NCBI RefSeq assembly: GCF_009796765.1
Contig: NZ_CP047023.1
Span: forward strand, 5,005,501 to 5,069,500
DNA length: 64,000 nucleotides
Direction of reading: 5' to 3'
Source of the DNA: Paraglaciecola sp. L3A3
GTDB taxonomy: Bacteria > Pseudomonadota > Gammaproteobacteria > Enterobacterales > Alteromonadaceae
Under the pieces are notes generated by a model. That model saw only the letters and a list, made by a program, of their open reading frames with translations, was not told where the DNA came from and did not search any database. The position numbers and the translations under genes are program-made. Below, piece by piece: positions 45,910 to 54,994 of this stretch. The stretch's first letter is position 1. Every line of letters begins with the position of its first letter.

Positions 45910-46566
45910 ATGTGCGAGTCAAAAATGTTTTTTAATGAAATTACACTGTTATTTCTTGGTCTTATAGTAGGACTACTCGTAAATAATTATCTACCAAAGT
46001 ATTTTGGTAAAAAAGGGGAAAACCTTGCGACTAAAGAAGATATTACAGAAATCACAGATAAGATAGAATCAGTTAAAAAGGATTATGCTCATCAACTGGA
46101 AGCAACGAGGGCTGAGCTAACTTCTCAGCTTCAAAACAATAGTTATAGATACGAAAAAGAATATTCTATTCTAGAGTCACTTACGGAGTCTCTAGTCGAT
46201 GTCAGGAACTGCGCAAATAGATTGAGACCTGTTGTTGACATAGTTACTAAAGACAAAACAGAAGAAGAAATAAAAAAAGAGCGTCTTCAAGCATTGCATA
46301 ATGCAAGATTATCTCTTTATGAGATAAGAGAGAAGAAACGACCTTTCTATCCAAAGAACATTTATAATTCTCTATGTGATATTGATACGCTTGCACATTC
46401 AGAATCTGTGAAGTACCAATACCACTCACCTTCTTATGGAAATGAATTCGATACATATTGGGAAGAAGCAGAGAAAAATCAAAAAGAGATTGCCGAAAAA
46501 TCTAATATATCTATCAACTTGGTTCGAGAAAGAATCGTGGAATGGGAAAAGCTTCCAAACATATAA
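45910..46566 (+). CDS. Membrane-anchored coiled-coil protein, unknown
   Basis: 218 residues (a second ATG at 45925 is an equally good start). One membrane segment near the N-terminus (EITLLFLGLIVGLLVNNYL), then KKGENLATKEDITEITDKIE leading into a coiled coil and a helical C-terminal domain. Proteins with this layout and the NLATKEDI word are common as unknowns in islands and prophages. It follows the AbiTii-domain gene by 30 bases and is probably co-expressed; together they could be a membrane-linked defence pair (inference). Convergent with the integrase. Confidence 0.6.
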   Translation: MCESKMFFNEITLLFLGLIVGLLVNNYLPKYFGKKGENLATKEDITEITDKIESVKKDYAHQLEATRAELTSQLQNNSYRYEKEYSILESLTESLVDVRNCANRLRPVVDIVTKDKTEEEIKKERLQALHNARLSLYEIREKKRPFYPKNIYNSLCDIDTLAHSESVKYQYHSPSYGNEFDTYWEEAEKNQKEIAEKSNISINLVRERIVEWEKLPNI

Positions 46567-46578
46567 CCACAAGCCAAA

Positions 46579-47814
46579 TTAACCAATCAAATTAACCGCA
46601 GCTGCCTTATGTTCAGGTGCTAAATGAGCATATCTAAGTGTCATAGTTAAGTCACTATGTCCGAGTAATTCTCTCACCGTATTAAGATCGACTGAAGCCA
46701 TAACTAATTTACTTGCAAAGTGGTGGCGCAAATCATGAAAACGGAAATCTTCAATTTTTGCCATATCTAAAACAGTTGCCCAACTTTTGCGAATTTCTAA
46801 CAGTTGTTTACCATCTTGACCTTTAAACACTAAACCATGAAAGCCTGAATCAATTTTCCAATTTTTTAGGGTTTCATAAGCTTCATTGTTTAAAGGAATG
46901 TGTCTGGTTTTTCCCGATTTGGCATTTTCAGATATCACGGTTAGGTTTCTATTAGATAAGTCTACATTTTGCCATTCAATACTTAAGATTTCCCCCCGTC
47001 TCATGCCTGTATTCATTGCTAGTAAAACGATAGGAGAGAGATAATCAGCGAATGTGTTTTGTGTTAAGTCAGGGAGTAATTCATAACCTCTTTCTACTCT
47101 AAATTTGTTCGCGCTAGTACGCTGACTTTTAATTTTGCCATCTCTACTCTTTAAGGCATCTCTTAGCCGTTTTTCTTCGTCTTTATCTAAATACCTAACC
47201 TTTGAATTATCTACTTTTAAAGCTTTAACTTTGTGCAGGTCATGACTTTCAATTATTTCCCATTCTACTGCACGGCTAAGGCAACCCTTTAGCGTGTTTA
47301 TTCGACGGTTAATTGTGGCAGGTTTCAGCCCGCCACTCTTTTTCTCATTACGCCATTTTTCCAAATGCCAAGCGGTTATATCTGAAAGCTGAAAATCTAA
47401 GAACTGAGGAAATGACGCTTTTAAATTTTTAATAGCGGCCGTTGAAGTTTTGGCATTTCGTGTTTCTAGCCAAGGTTTATACTTTTGTTCAACAAACGCC
47501 CTGAGAGTTGATAACTTTGAAAGCCTTACTTGCTCTTTGGCTTGCTTCCTTACAGCCTGAACATCAATACCTTTTATTATCTCGGCAGATTTATCTTTTG
47601 CTAAATCACGTGCTTGTGCAGGCGTAATTTGACCATCCGCCCCCAATAGATAATTAACTTGTTTTCCATTAAGACGATAAAACAAGTAATACTTAATTTT
47701 ACCGTTCTCAGTGATACGAGCATGAAATCCTGAAATGTCGGTATCATTTAACCTTTTATCACTAGGTTTTAAGTTTCGAATAGTCGAATTAGAGATCTTC
47801 GCTTTAACTGCCAT
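46579..47814 (-). CDS. P4-type tyrosine integrase of the element
   Basis: 411 residues. N-terminal DUF4102-like arm-binding domain (SNSTIRNLKPSDKRLNDTDI ... YYLFYRLNGKQ), core-binding domain (about 105-185) and catalytic domain with R272 (TGMRRGE), K299, H360-DL-R363 (HDLRHH), H386 (LLGHSD) and Y395 (LRYAHL). All catalytic residues are intact. It lies 180 bases inside the right attachment site and recombines at the 3' half of tRNA-Arg. Length and arrangement are typical of integrases of tRNA-targeting islands. Confidence 0.95.
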   Translation of the reverse strand: MAVKAKISNSTIRNLKPSDKRLNDTDISGFHARITENGKIKYYLFYRLNGKQVNYLLGADGQITPAQARDLAKDKSAEIIKGIDVQAVRKQAKEQVRLSKLSTLRAFVEQKYKPWLETRNAKTSTAAIKNLKASFPQFLDFQLSDITAWHLEKWRNEKKSGGLKPATINRRINTLKGCLSRAVEWEIIESHDLHKVKALKVDNSKVRYLDKDEEKRLRDALKSRDGKIKSQRTSANKFRVERGYELLPDLTQNTFADYLSPIVLLAMNTGMRRGEILSIEWQNVDLSNRNLTVISENAKSGKTRHIPLNNEAYETLKNWKIDSGFHGLVFKGQDGKQLLEIRKSWATVLDMAKIEDFRFHDLRHHFASKLVMASVDLNTVRELLGHSDLTMTLRYAHLAPEHKAAAVNLIG

Positions 47815-47993
47815 AAGCTTTTAAACAATTCCTGTGTAGCAAATATGTAGCAGTTGAATTGTGCAACAATGAACAGGAAGAAACAACAAAAAACCAAAAA
47901 TACCAAACAAACCATTGTTTTTATTATTATTTTAAGTTTATTGTGGATTTTTAATGTTCACACTTGTTCATAGAAAAACAATATAAAATCACA

Positions 47994-48039
47994 CTCCGGA
48001 GGCAGAGGTCGCGCGTTCGAATCGCGCCGGGTGCACCAT
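47994..48039 (+). repeat. Right attachment site (46-bp core)
   Basis: Exact copy of tRNA-Arg positions 39085-39130. It marks the right end of the integrative element; the following bases are the original downstream flank of tRNA-Arg. Confidence 0.93.
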
Positions 48040-48888
48040 CTCTATATTCTAAGATATCACTTACCTCACAAACCCATTACACCTGTAAATTTATCACTAA
48101 TGTGCACCCTGCCGAGGCGAACGCGTCCGTTCGACAAAATTGTCTGGAACAATTTTGGACATGCGCAGCATGGTCGCGAAGCGACGAAGCACATGGATGT
48201 GCTGAGCAATCCGCGGGTGCACCATTTATACCTTCAAAAATACCACTTGCCTTATAATCCCATTACACCTGTAAATTTATCACTAATGTGCACCCTGCCG
48301 AGGCGAACGCGTCCGTTCGACAAAATTGTCTGGAGCAATTTTGGACATGCGCAGCATGGTCGCGAAGCGACGAAGCACATGGATGTGCTGAGCAATCCGC
48401 GGGTGCACCATTTATACCTTCAAAAATACCACTTGCCTTATAATCCCATTACACCTGTAAATTTATCACTGATGTGCACCCTGCCGAGGCGAATGCGTCC
48501 GTTCGACAAAATTGTCTGGAACAATTTTGGACATGCGCAGCATGGTCGCGAAGCGACGAAGCACATGGATGTGCTGAGCAATCCGCGGGTGCACCATCTC
48601 TATATTCTAAGATATCACTTACCTCACAAACTCATTACACCTGTAAATTTATCACTAATGTGCACCCTGCCGAGGCGAACGCGTCCGTTCGACAAAATTG
48701 TCTGGAACAATTTTGGACATGCGCAGCATGGTCGCGAAGCGACGAAGCACATGGATGTGCTGAGCAATCCGCGGGTGCACCATCGCTATATTCTAAGATA
48801 TCACTTACCTTACCAACCTATTACGCCTGTAAATATATCACCACTGTGGCCCCCTGCCGAAGAGAACTCGTACGCTCGACAAAATAGT
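48031..48888 (+). repeat. 186-bp tandem repeats carrying the tRNA-Arg 3' end
   Basis: GTGCACCAT, the last bases of tRNA-Arg plus one, recurs at 48031, 48217, 48403, 48589 and 48775, always 186 bases apart: four full units and a decayed fifth to about 48888. Each unit has a 71-base spacer of two alternating types (type A in units 1, 4, 5; type B in 2, 3) and a nearly constant 115-base core bounded by GTGCACCC and CGGGTGCACC. The layout recalls the E. coli tyrT locus, where 178-bp repeats carry the tRNA-Tyr 3' end. Confidence 0.92.
48102..48226 (+). ncRNA. Putative structured repeat RNA (first copy)
   Basis: The core can fold into hairpins CGAACG/CGTTCG (48118-48133), CAAAATTGT/ACAATTTTG (48135-48157), GTCGC/GCGAC (48173-48185) and AGCACAT/ATGTGCT (48188-48203), closed by a tRNA-like acceptor stem GCACCC/GGGTGC followed by ACCA. 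Copies at 48288, 48474 and 48660. The two base changes inside stems (copy 2 near 48335, copy 3 near 48494) turn Watson-Crick pairs into G-U pairs of the plus-strand RNA, supporting transcription in the tRNA direction. Not known to be expressed. Confidence 0.5.
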
Positions 48889-48959
48889 GTATTATTATAT
48901 ATTAATGAATCTCCACCCCAATGTAAGATAAGCTTCGTTTAATATAGAATGGGGTAAAC

Positions 48960-50033
48960 ATGATAAAATCTAATAGAACTTATTTGGCACAATTTAAAAC
49001 ACGTACAGCTAACTTTGTCATCAAACAAGACCACATCCGAGAAGCAAGCGTTGGGACTGGAGCGAGTACCACAATTAATGCAATATTGCGCTTTCAACAA
49101 GTGCTATTCACATCTATTTTCGCTTTACTTGTAGGATGCTCTTATACAGGTCCTCAATCCACAATTCATAGCGAAAAAGAGACTAAGCATATTCTTTTAC
49201 TTTCGGGTAAAAAGACCCATGGCCACGGACAACATGAAAATAATTCAGGTATTTCTGTACTTGAAAACTTACTGCAGAGACAAACTAAAGCCAATTTTGT
49301 GACAAAGATATTTTTAGACGCGGCTTGGCCGACTCAATCTGAACTAGATAATGCAGATGCCATTGTGATTATGTCTGATGGTGACCAAAATCACTTACTC
49401 AAAGATAAAATGGCAGAATTTGACTCGTTATTAGAAAAAAATAGCGACCTAGGGCTGTTATTTATCCACTACGCCACTGTTCCCGAAGGAAGAAAATCAC
49501 CTGACTTCAAAGGCACCTATTTCAATAACTGGATAGGAGGCTTTTATGCCGGAAACAGTAAAAACAGAACCTTGACAAGGTGGACGCACATTCAAAGTAA
49601 ACTCTCTGAACACCCGGTTAATAAAGGGGTAGAGCCCTACACTATTTTTGATGAAATCTATTACAGGATGGAATACGTAGATAGTATTAAACCCATAGTC
49701 GTAGCGGAGACATTTAACCAGGTTCCTACCTTTTACTCAAATACTGGAAAATCTAAGTATGAGAGAGATCGCAATCAAGTCGCAAGTTTTCTAAGCGAAT
49801 TAGAGAGGACTATTTTTTGGAGTTTTGACAGAAAAGGGGGCGGCAAAAGCATTGGTACAACTATGGGCCATACTCACTCAAATTTCTGGATGACAAAGAG
49901 TATTCGCAAACAGCTGGTTAATAGTGTCGCTTGGATTTCTGGGATGGATATCCCTGAGGAAGGGTTTGACGCATTGGACTTAACAGAAGACCAGATGATG
50001 CTTAATCATTCGTTGCCTAATAAGCATAAATAA
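48960..50033 (+). CDS. ThuA-like lipoprotein
   Basis: 357 residues. A hydrophobic stretch with a lipobox (IFALLVGC, Cys near 61) lies unusually far from the first ATG, so the real start may be later, for instance a GTG in the same frame near residue 50. The body (KHILLLSGKKTHGHGQHEN ... LGLLFIHYA ... GGKSIGTTMGHTHSNFW) fits the ThuA-like glutamine-amidotransferase fold seen in sugar-metabolism and domain-of-unknown-role proteins. It would be membrane-anchored in the periplasm. It precedes the PHP phosphoesterase lipoprotein by 65 bases; the two are probably co-expressed. Confidence 0.75.
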   Translation: MIKSNRTYLAQFKTRTANFVIKQDHIREASVGTGASTTINAILRFQQVLFTSIFALLVGCSYTGPQSTIHSEKETKHILLLSGKKTHGHGQHENNSGISVLENLLQRQTKANFVTKIFLDAAWPTQSELDNADAIVIMSDGDQNHLLKDKMAEFDSLLEKNSDLGLLFIHYATVPEGRKSPDFKGTYFNNWIGGFYAGNSKNRTLTRWTHIQSKLSEHPVNKGVEPYTIFDEIYYRMEYVDSIKPIVVAETFNQVPTFYSNTGKSKYERDRNQVASFLSELERTIFWSFDRKGGGKSIGTTMGHTHSNFWMTKSIRKQLVNSVAWISGMDIPEEGFDALDLTEDQMMLNHSLPNKHK

Positions 50034-50098
50034 CACGACGCAATAAAAATAATGTAGCTTATTGAGGACCACCTTAATAACAGCCTTTGGAGTTATGA

Positions 50099-51565
50099 AT
50101 GAAAACAATGCGATTAAAGTTATTCTGTGTCGGTCTAACCCTTTTAAGTGTTAGCTGCACTAAGGTACAGCAGCATGACCATGACCACTCTAGCCATAGC
50201 CATGACAAAAATACCAAGCAGTGGTTAGCGGGTGATCATCATATTCATGGTACCTACAGCGCTAAGTGGGACAATAGTGTTACGCCACCAGCCCCAATAA
50301 TTGGTGGTGATGCCATTTATACAACACAAATGAATGCACAAATGGCCCATAAACACGGCTTAAGTTGGATGGTCACTACAGATCATGGCGGACCTAATCA
50401 TAGTAAACTTAATTTAACCCAAGCCTATCCAGATTTATTGGCGTCACGTAAAGCGGTACCCGACATAATCCAATTTTATGGCATGGAATTAAATACCCCT
50501 GGCGCAGAGCACAGCAGTTTAATTATTCCCCACAGCCATGATGAAGCAGAGCAACTTCACAATCTTGAAAAAAGCTATGATATAAAAGAGGCTCATCCAG
50601 TTGATCCCCAAAGAAACACCGAGGAGCAAATGTTAGTTGCCCTTGCAGATATGGAAAGCCAAACAAAGCAGCCGATTGTAATTGTTAATCACCCTGGTCG
50701 CACCGCAAAAGATTTAGGGGTTTACACTAAGGTCACCCCAACCGAATTACGCAATTGGAACAATGCCGCACCAACGGTTGCTATTGGTATGGCAGGATCT
50801 CCAGGGCATCAGGCTGTAACATTAAAACCTAATGGTGAGATCAAACAAGATGTACAAAGGGGCAGATATAGAGGTTTTCCCACTATGGGAGGCTTTGACC
50901 AAATGACCGCACGTTTGAGTGGGTTTTGGGACAGCATGCTAGGCGAAGGGCGTCATTGGTGGGTAACGGCTGCGTCTGACAGCCATAAACATTATACTGA
51001 CGGAGGCCAAGATTTTTGGCCCGGCGAATTTTCAAAAACTTATATCCATGCTGCAAAAAATTATGATGACATCTTAGAGAATTTTAGAAAAGGACATGTA
51101 TTTGTTACCACTGGCGATTTGTTATCCGAGCTTTATGTCACCGTAAGCGTCAATCATACAGCACAAAGCGCCAACATAGGTGACACTTTAATGGTTAATG
51201 CTGGTGACACTGTCATGGTGCAAATCAAGTTTCTTGATCCTGAGAGTAACAACGCCCGTGGTGAAAACCCTCAAGTGAATCATGTCGATATCATTACTGG
51301 CAAAGTAATGGGGTTATTAATAGACAAATCTGTGGATACCAATCCAACAACACAAGTTATAGGTCGTTTTTATCAAGATAATTGGCAACAAGATAATCAA
51401 TATCAAGTAATCAATTACACTATCAAAAACATAGCTCAAGATAGCTACCTGCGAGTTCGGGGCACTAATACTGAACAACTCGAGCCTCAGCCCGATGAAT
51501 ATGGAGAAGACCCTTGGTCTGATCTTTGGTTTTACAGTAATCCTATTTTTATTAAGGTTAATTAA
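50099..51565 (+). CDS. PHP-domain phosphoesterase lipoprotein
   Basis: 488 residues. Lipobox (LTLLSVSC, Cys 20), then a His-rich spacer (HDHDHSSHSHD) that may bind metal. The PHP metal site is visible in order: GDHHIHGT, TTDHGGPNH, NHPGRT and ASDSHKHY. The C-terminal third is beta-rich and not recognised. PHP domains hydrolyse phosphate esters with two or three metals; the substrate here is unknown. Anchored in the periplasm or on the outer membrane, next to the ThuA-like lipoprotein. Confidence 0.82.
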   Translation: MKTMRLKLFCVGLTLLSVSCTKVQQHDHDHSSHSHDKNTKQWLAGDHHIHGTYSAKWDNSVTPPAPIIGGDAIYTTQMNAQMAHKHGLSWMVTTDHGGPNHSKLNLTQAYPDLLASRKAVPDIIQFYGMELNTPGAEHSSLIIPHSHDEAEQLHNLEKSYDIKEAHPVDPQRNTEEQMLVALADMESQTKQPIVIVNHPGRTAKDLGVYTKVTPTELRNWNNAAPTVAIGMAGSPGHQAVTLKPNGEIKQDVQRGRYRGFPTMGGFDQMTARLSGFWDSMLGEGRHWWVTAASDSHKHYTDGGQDFWPGEFSKTYIHAAKNYDDILENFRKGHVFVTTGDLLSELYVTVSVNHTAQSANIGDTLMVNAGDTVMVQIKFLDPESNNARGENPQVNHVDIITGKVMGLLIDKSVDTNPTTQVIGRFYQDNWQQDNQYQVINYTIKNIAQDSYLRVRGTNTEQLEPQPDEYGEDPWSDLWFYSNPIFIKVN

Positions 51566-51770
51566 CCCTAAAAATATCATCTCCTCTTTAATGCAACAAA
51601 GAGGACTAGGCAGGTTTTGGCTATACTCAAACTAAAGAAAATTATTTTTTAAGTACTACTTTTAGAACACGCCGCCATTGTTAAACAACAGTGGTAAAGG
51701 TAAAATGAGAGACAGAAAAATACTGGCACTTTTTAATTAAATAATATGCACAACAATTACGTTAAATTTT

Positions 51771-52031
51771 ATGGATCATTTTGAGCTATTAGGGGTTACT
51801 AGAACCTCTTCCACTACCGAAATTAAAAAAGCGTATCGTAAGCTAGCTAATCAATACCACCCTGATAGAAACAGTGCGGCAGAAGCAAAAGACAAATTTC
51901 AGCTTATTCAAAAAGCCTATGAAGTCATTGCCGATCCGAAGAAGCGCGCTTTATATATTAAAAGTAATTACACAATTATCACAGACCCAAGAGAAGTAGC
52001 TGATTCTTTTTGGCACAATGCCTTGTTGTAG
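51771..52031 (+). CDS. Minimal J-domain protein
   Basis: 86 residues consisting almost only of a J domain: [20 protein letters not shown], then the invariant H30-P-D32 (QYHPDRN), [20 protein letters not shown]. It should stimulate the ATPase of an Hsp70 (DnaK). No zinc, G/F or substrate domains as in DnaJ, so its substrate specificity must come from partners, perhaps the three genes that follow. It heads a four-gene operon (12-base gap to the next gene). Confidence 0.9.
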   Translation: MDHFELLGVTRTSSTTEIKKAYRKLANQYHPDRNSAAEAKDKFQLIQKAYEVIADPKKRALYIKSNYTIITDPREVADSFWHNALL

Positions 52032-52042
52032 GGATCACTTAA

Positions 52043-52507
52043 ATGAAATTTCAAACCGCAATACCTGCTTATTTGGCTGATGAGTTTTCAATGTATTTAG
52101 AGAACATGGAGTCGTTAACTGATCCTGAAAATCCAGAATTATTGACTAATTACCTTAAAGTTTTACAAGCTCAATTAGCCACCAACAGTTCAGTTTTTAC
52201 TGGGCTAGTGGATCAATTGGCTATGGCCATTACTCGCAGTGTACGAATTAATTCAGAAAAGCTGGCTAAACTAGATATCACTCAGCCGCCATTATGGGCT
52301 GACGTGAAACCTTTTGTTGGTGTGCATACCGATGCTAGAGCGACCATTACTCAGTTAATGGAGCACTCAGAAGACGAGTTAAAAATGGCTGTGTTATTGG
52401 TGCATCTTTATAATACTTATGATGCTACACCTTTACCTGCAGAGGTTGAAATTGACGACAGAGATCACTCTGAAGACCCCTATGAAACCTACGGCTATGA
52501 TGAATAA
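52043..52507 (+). CDS. Unknown acidic protein of the J-domain operon
   Basis: 154 residues from an ATG with AGGG upstream, 11 bases after the J-domain gene. Helical and acidic with a strongly acidic tail (EIDDRDHSEDPYETYGYDE). No family recognised. The conserved operon position suggests a client or adaptor of the J-domain protein. It has no signal peptide or membrane segment. Confidence 0.7.
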   Translation: MKFQTAIPAYLADEFSMYLENMESLTDPENPELLTNYLKVLQAQLATNSSVFTGLVDQLAMAITRSVRINSEKLAKLDITQPPLWADVKPFVGVHTDARATITQLMEHSEDELKMAVLLVHLYNTYDATPLPAEVEIDDRDHSEDPYETYGYDE

Positions 52508-52534
52508 AATTAAACTATTTTTGAGGAACACCCA

Positions 52535-53182
52535 TTGACTAGTAAAGCACTAATTCTCGCTACCGATATTACCGAGCAAGCCCAACACAGTGGTAGACAA
52601 GCGGGTACCTCATTAGAACAAATAGCCTCTGAGCAGGGTGATAAAGCCATGTTAGCGGTATTTGCCGAGATGGATATTTTAACCGTAGCTAAAATTGTGC
52701 GTGAGCATGATGCCACTATACCGTCGATTGCCACTTGGTTGATGGATGCCGAGTCGGTTAAAAAATTATTAAATGTTGAACCTTCATACTGGCAAAATTT
52801 AGATGAAGAATCGCTATTTTGCGCACAAACCGAAGCCCATAGTTTGCTCTCTCAAATATTCTTGTCTTATGACGATGATGAAAAACAAAAAGATGTACTG
52901 AAAACTATTGTGCAAGATGACTTTGGTCTGTTGTATTTGTCACTGCCTTTTGTGGGTCATGATTTTACTGAACTAGAATATGATGAAGAACAAGTTTCCG
53001 GCAGCATTGAAGAGTTATTACTAAAAATCAAACACCTTGATGAAGAAGCCTACAACGAAGTCTTAGCAGTAAGCACTAACGGCACCTTAGACAATATAGA
53101 AGCCGCCTTAAAAAATAATGCTAACAAACAAAGAGTGACAGCGGTTGAAATGGACACCGACGATATGTTTGCGCCTCTTTAG
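52535..53182 (+). CDS. Unknown acidic protein of the J-domain operon
   Basis: 215 residues from a TTG start with TTGAGG upstream. Soluble, acidic, mostly helical, ending in MDTDDMFAPL. No recognised domain. It lies 27 bases after the 154-residue gene and 9 before the 304-residue gene in one apparent transcript, so it is likely part of the same unknown process. Confidence 0.7.
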   Translation: MTSKALILATDITEQAQHSGRQAGTSLEQIASEQGDKAMLAVFAEMDILTVAKIVREHDATIPSIATWLMDAESVKKLLNVEPSYWQNLDEESLFCAQTEAHSLLSQIFLSYDDDEKQKDVLKTIVQDDFGLLYLSLPFVGHDFTELEYDEEQVSGSIEELLLKIKHLDEEAYNEVLAVSTNGTLDNIEAALKNNANKQRVTAVEMDTDDMFAPL

Positions 53183-53191
53183 GATAATGTC

Positions 53192-54106
53192 ATGAAAATA
53201 GCAGAGTTAAGGAACAAACCCTTTGTACTTTTGGTTCTAAAAGATGGTTTGGCTGATGGATATTTTTCACAGGAGTTTGTAGACAAAACCAAACAACAAC
53301 TGTCTGATATGTCGTTACGTATTGCTTCAGATAATTTATCGATTATTTATGCGGATCACATTAAAAAAGCCTGTGAAATAGTTCTAGGTATTATTAATCT
53401 AGGCTTGTTAACCCATTGCGAAAATAGCACTGAAAAAGCCAAAGATATAATCAAAACCGAAGGCATAGTGTATTGTTTCAGAGCGGGTTGGGCAAAATAT
53501 TCGGGCTTAAAACAAATTTCTGCCGACTATTTTAAACAAATCAAACTGAGCACTTACGCATTAGCAGCCGACGATACTTCTGACATAAGATTACTGCATG
53601 CCGAGTTGGTCAAACAAGGCCAAGATAGCTTAAAACTATTAAACTTGTACCGAAACATATCTTCACAATATGCTGCTAACGTGGTTATTCCTGAAACGGA
53701 TGAAGACTACCTAAAGTTTGAGCTACAAAAATTGCTCAATTCAGCCGTAGCCCTTATGTTAATAGACTCTCAAGAGAAGGTCTTTAATAATGAGCGTTAT
53801 AACCAACTGATTACCTATTTAACTAGTACAGAGGTAAAACTGATATTGGAAAAATTCGCTCAGTGTGTGACTAACTTTACCGAAAAACAGCCCGCTAGCA
53901 CTAAAAACTACCTCGAAGAGTCTTCTTTATTAGATTTTACTGAGTTTAAATCCATCATTAGCTCACAAAAAACCGTGGCAGTGTATGTTCCAGAAATCTT
54001 AGAGTTGTCGGTCAATGTCACGAATGAATTAAATGATGATTTTGAAGGTGGTTATGACTTTGGTCTAGATGATCAAGATGATATCGCTTATTTAAAGCCT
54101 GATTAA
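53192..54106 (+). CDS. Unknown protein of the J-domain operon
   Basis: 304 residues, ATG preceded by TAGGATAA. Soluble, helical, with an acidic C-terminus (FEGGYDFGLDDQDDIAYL). No family recognised. The three unknown proteins of this operon all end in acidic tails, which suggests common interaction with a basic surface. Last gene of the operon; the chromosome beyond it is decayed sequence. Confidence 0.7.
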   Translation: MKIAELRNKPFVLLVLKDGLADGYFSQEFVDKTKQQLSDMSLRIASDNLSIIYADHIKKACEIVLGIINLGLLTHCENSTEKAKDIIKTEGIVYCFRAGWAKYSGLKQISADYFKQIKLSTYALAADDTSDIRLLHAELVKQGQDSLKLLNLYRNISSQYAANVVIPETDEDYLKFELQKLLNSAVALMLIDSQEKVFNNERYNQLITYLTSTEVKLILEKFAQCVTNFTEKQPASTKNYLEESSLLDFTEFKSIISSQKTVAVYVPEILELSVNVTNELNDDFEGGYDFGLDDQDDIAYLKPD

Positions 54107-54245
54107 GTTTATTGTTTTAGCCGTTAAAGGTGCCTTTAATTAACCATTGAGCCCATATAAACCATTGTTTTACAGGACTAATTTGTTGATTAGTCGCACA
54201 AAACAAGTATTTTATATAAACAATAAAAAAATTTATCGCGCTGAG

Positions 54246-54955
54246 TTACTTATAGGTAAACCATGCTTTAGTTTTTGCATCTCTGCTACTCGTTTCACGC
54301 ATTCAATAAGCAGAAAATCCTTCTGGAAAAGTATGTGATAAAGACTCACCTGCTTTAAGTGAAAACGTTTGGTAATCAACCCACAGGCCTGTGCCATCAA
54401 TGTCCACTTCAAGGGTGATGTTTGGTATCCGCCTGCTATTAATTCAACCGATTTTTTATCTTAAGCTGTCATTATATAAACATCTGAGGGTACATTGGCT
54501 TTCACTGTAGTATTTTTCCATGGTCTACCTTGACCACAAGGCTCATACCAACTCCAATAAATAAATGTACGCTCAGCGAGAATTTAAAAGCGCATAATCA
54601 TCAATGGTTAAGTTATGAGTAGCAATAGGTTGACTTCTCGGCAAATACGGCCTTTAACGTTTTTATAAGCATCGTTTTTAGGCAAGCGGTAATGTTCACC
54701 ATCTTCGACAATAATTGCTGTTGCATCTTCAATTTTGATAATATTTTGTAGCTGTTCTGTACCTTTAAAAATATCGCTATTGTCAGCAACTTTTGTTATT
54801 TCAAGTGCTTCATTCACATCAAAAATACCAGCCTGATTTTTAAGACTCAGTACCTTATGATTTAGCGTATTTATATGTCCCGCCCTAGAATAAGTTGATG
54901 TCTTGTAAGCCAGCATCTTTGCTGTCTTTTTAGTAAGTGCACTAAGTTAGGTGTT
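54246..54955 (-). pseudogene. Decayed gene, polysaccharide-active enzyme-like
   Basis: Fragments in changing frames on the minus strand: a 102-residue piece (54608-54916, with GEHYRLPKNDAYK, then GRICREVN), RPIATHNLTIDDYALLN-like text, then YWSWYEPCGQGRPWK and VPSDVYIMTA-stop-DKKS, then ITLEVDIDGTGLWVDYQTF and AGESLSHTFPEGFSAY-stop. In-frame stops at 54461 and 54303 and frame changes show it is dead. The words recall a family of carbohydrate-active proteins in marine bacteria, but I cannot name it exactly. A deletion seems to have removed part of the middle. Confidence 0.75.
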
Positions 54956-54994
54956 TTCATGCCACAGCTATCATCGATAACATTGACCCTATTA

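Noticed and set aside
48031..48888. CRISPR array
   Set aside because: Repeats are 115 bases and the spacers fall into two nearly identical types, with no cas genes.
48031..48942. 303-residue and two shorter open frames across the 186-bp repeats
   Set aside because: They arise because the repeat length is a multiple of three; they begin inside the tRNA-like end without ribosome binding site. Kept only as a low-interest observation.
54147..54338. 63-residue plus-strand frame after the J-domain operon
   Set aside because: It overlaps the end of the decayed minus-strand gene and shows no coding features.
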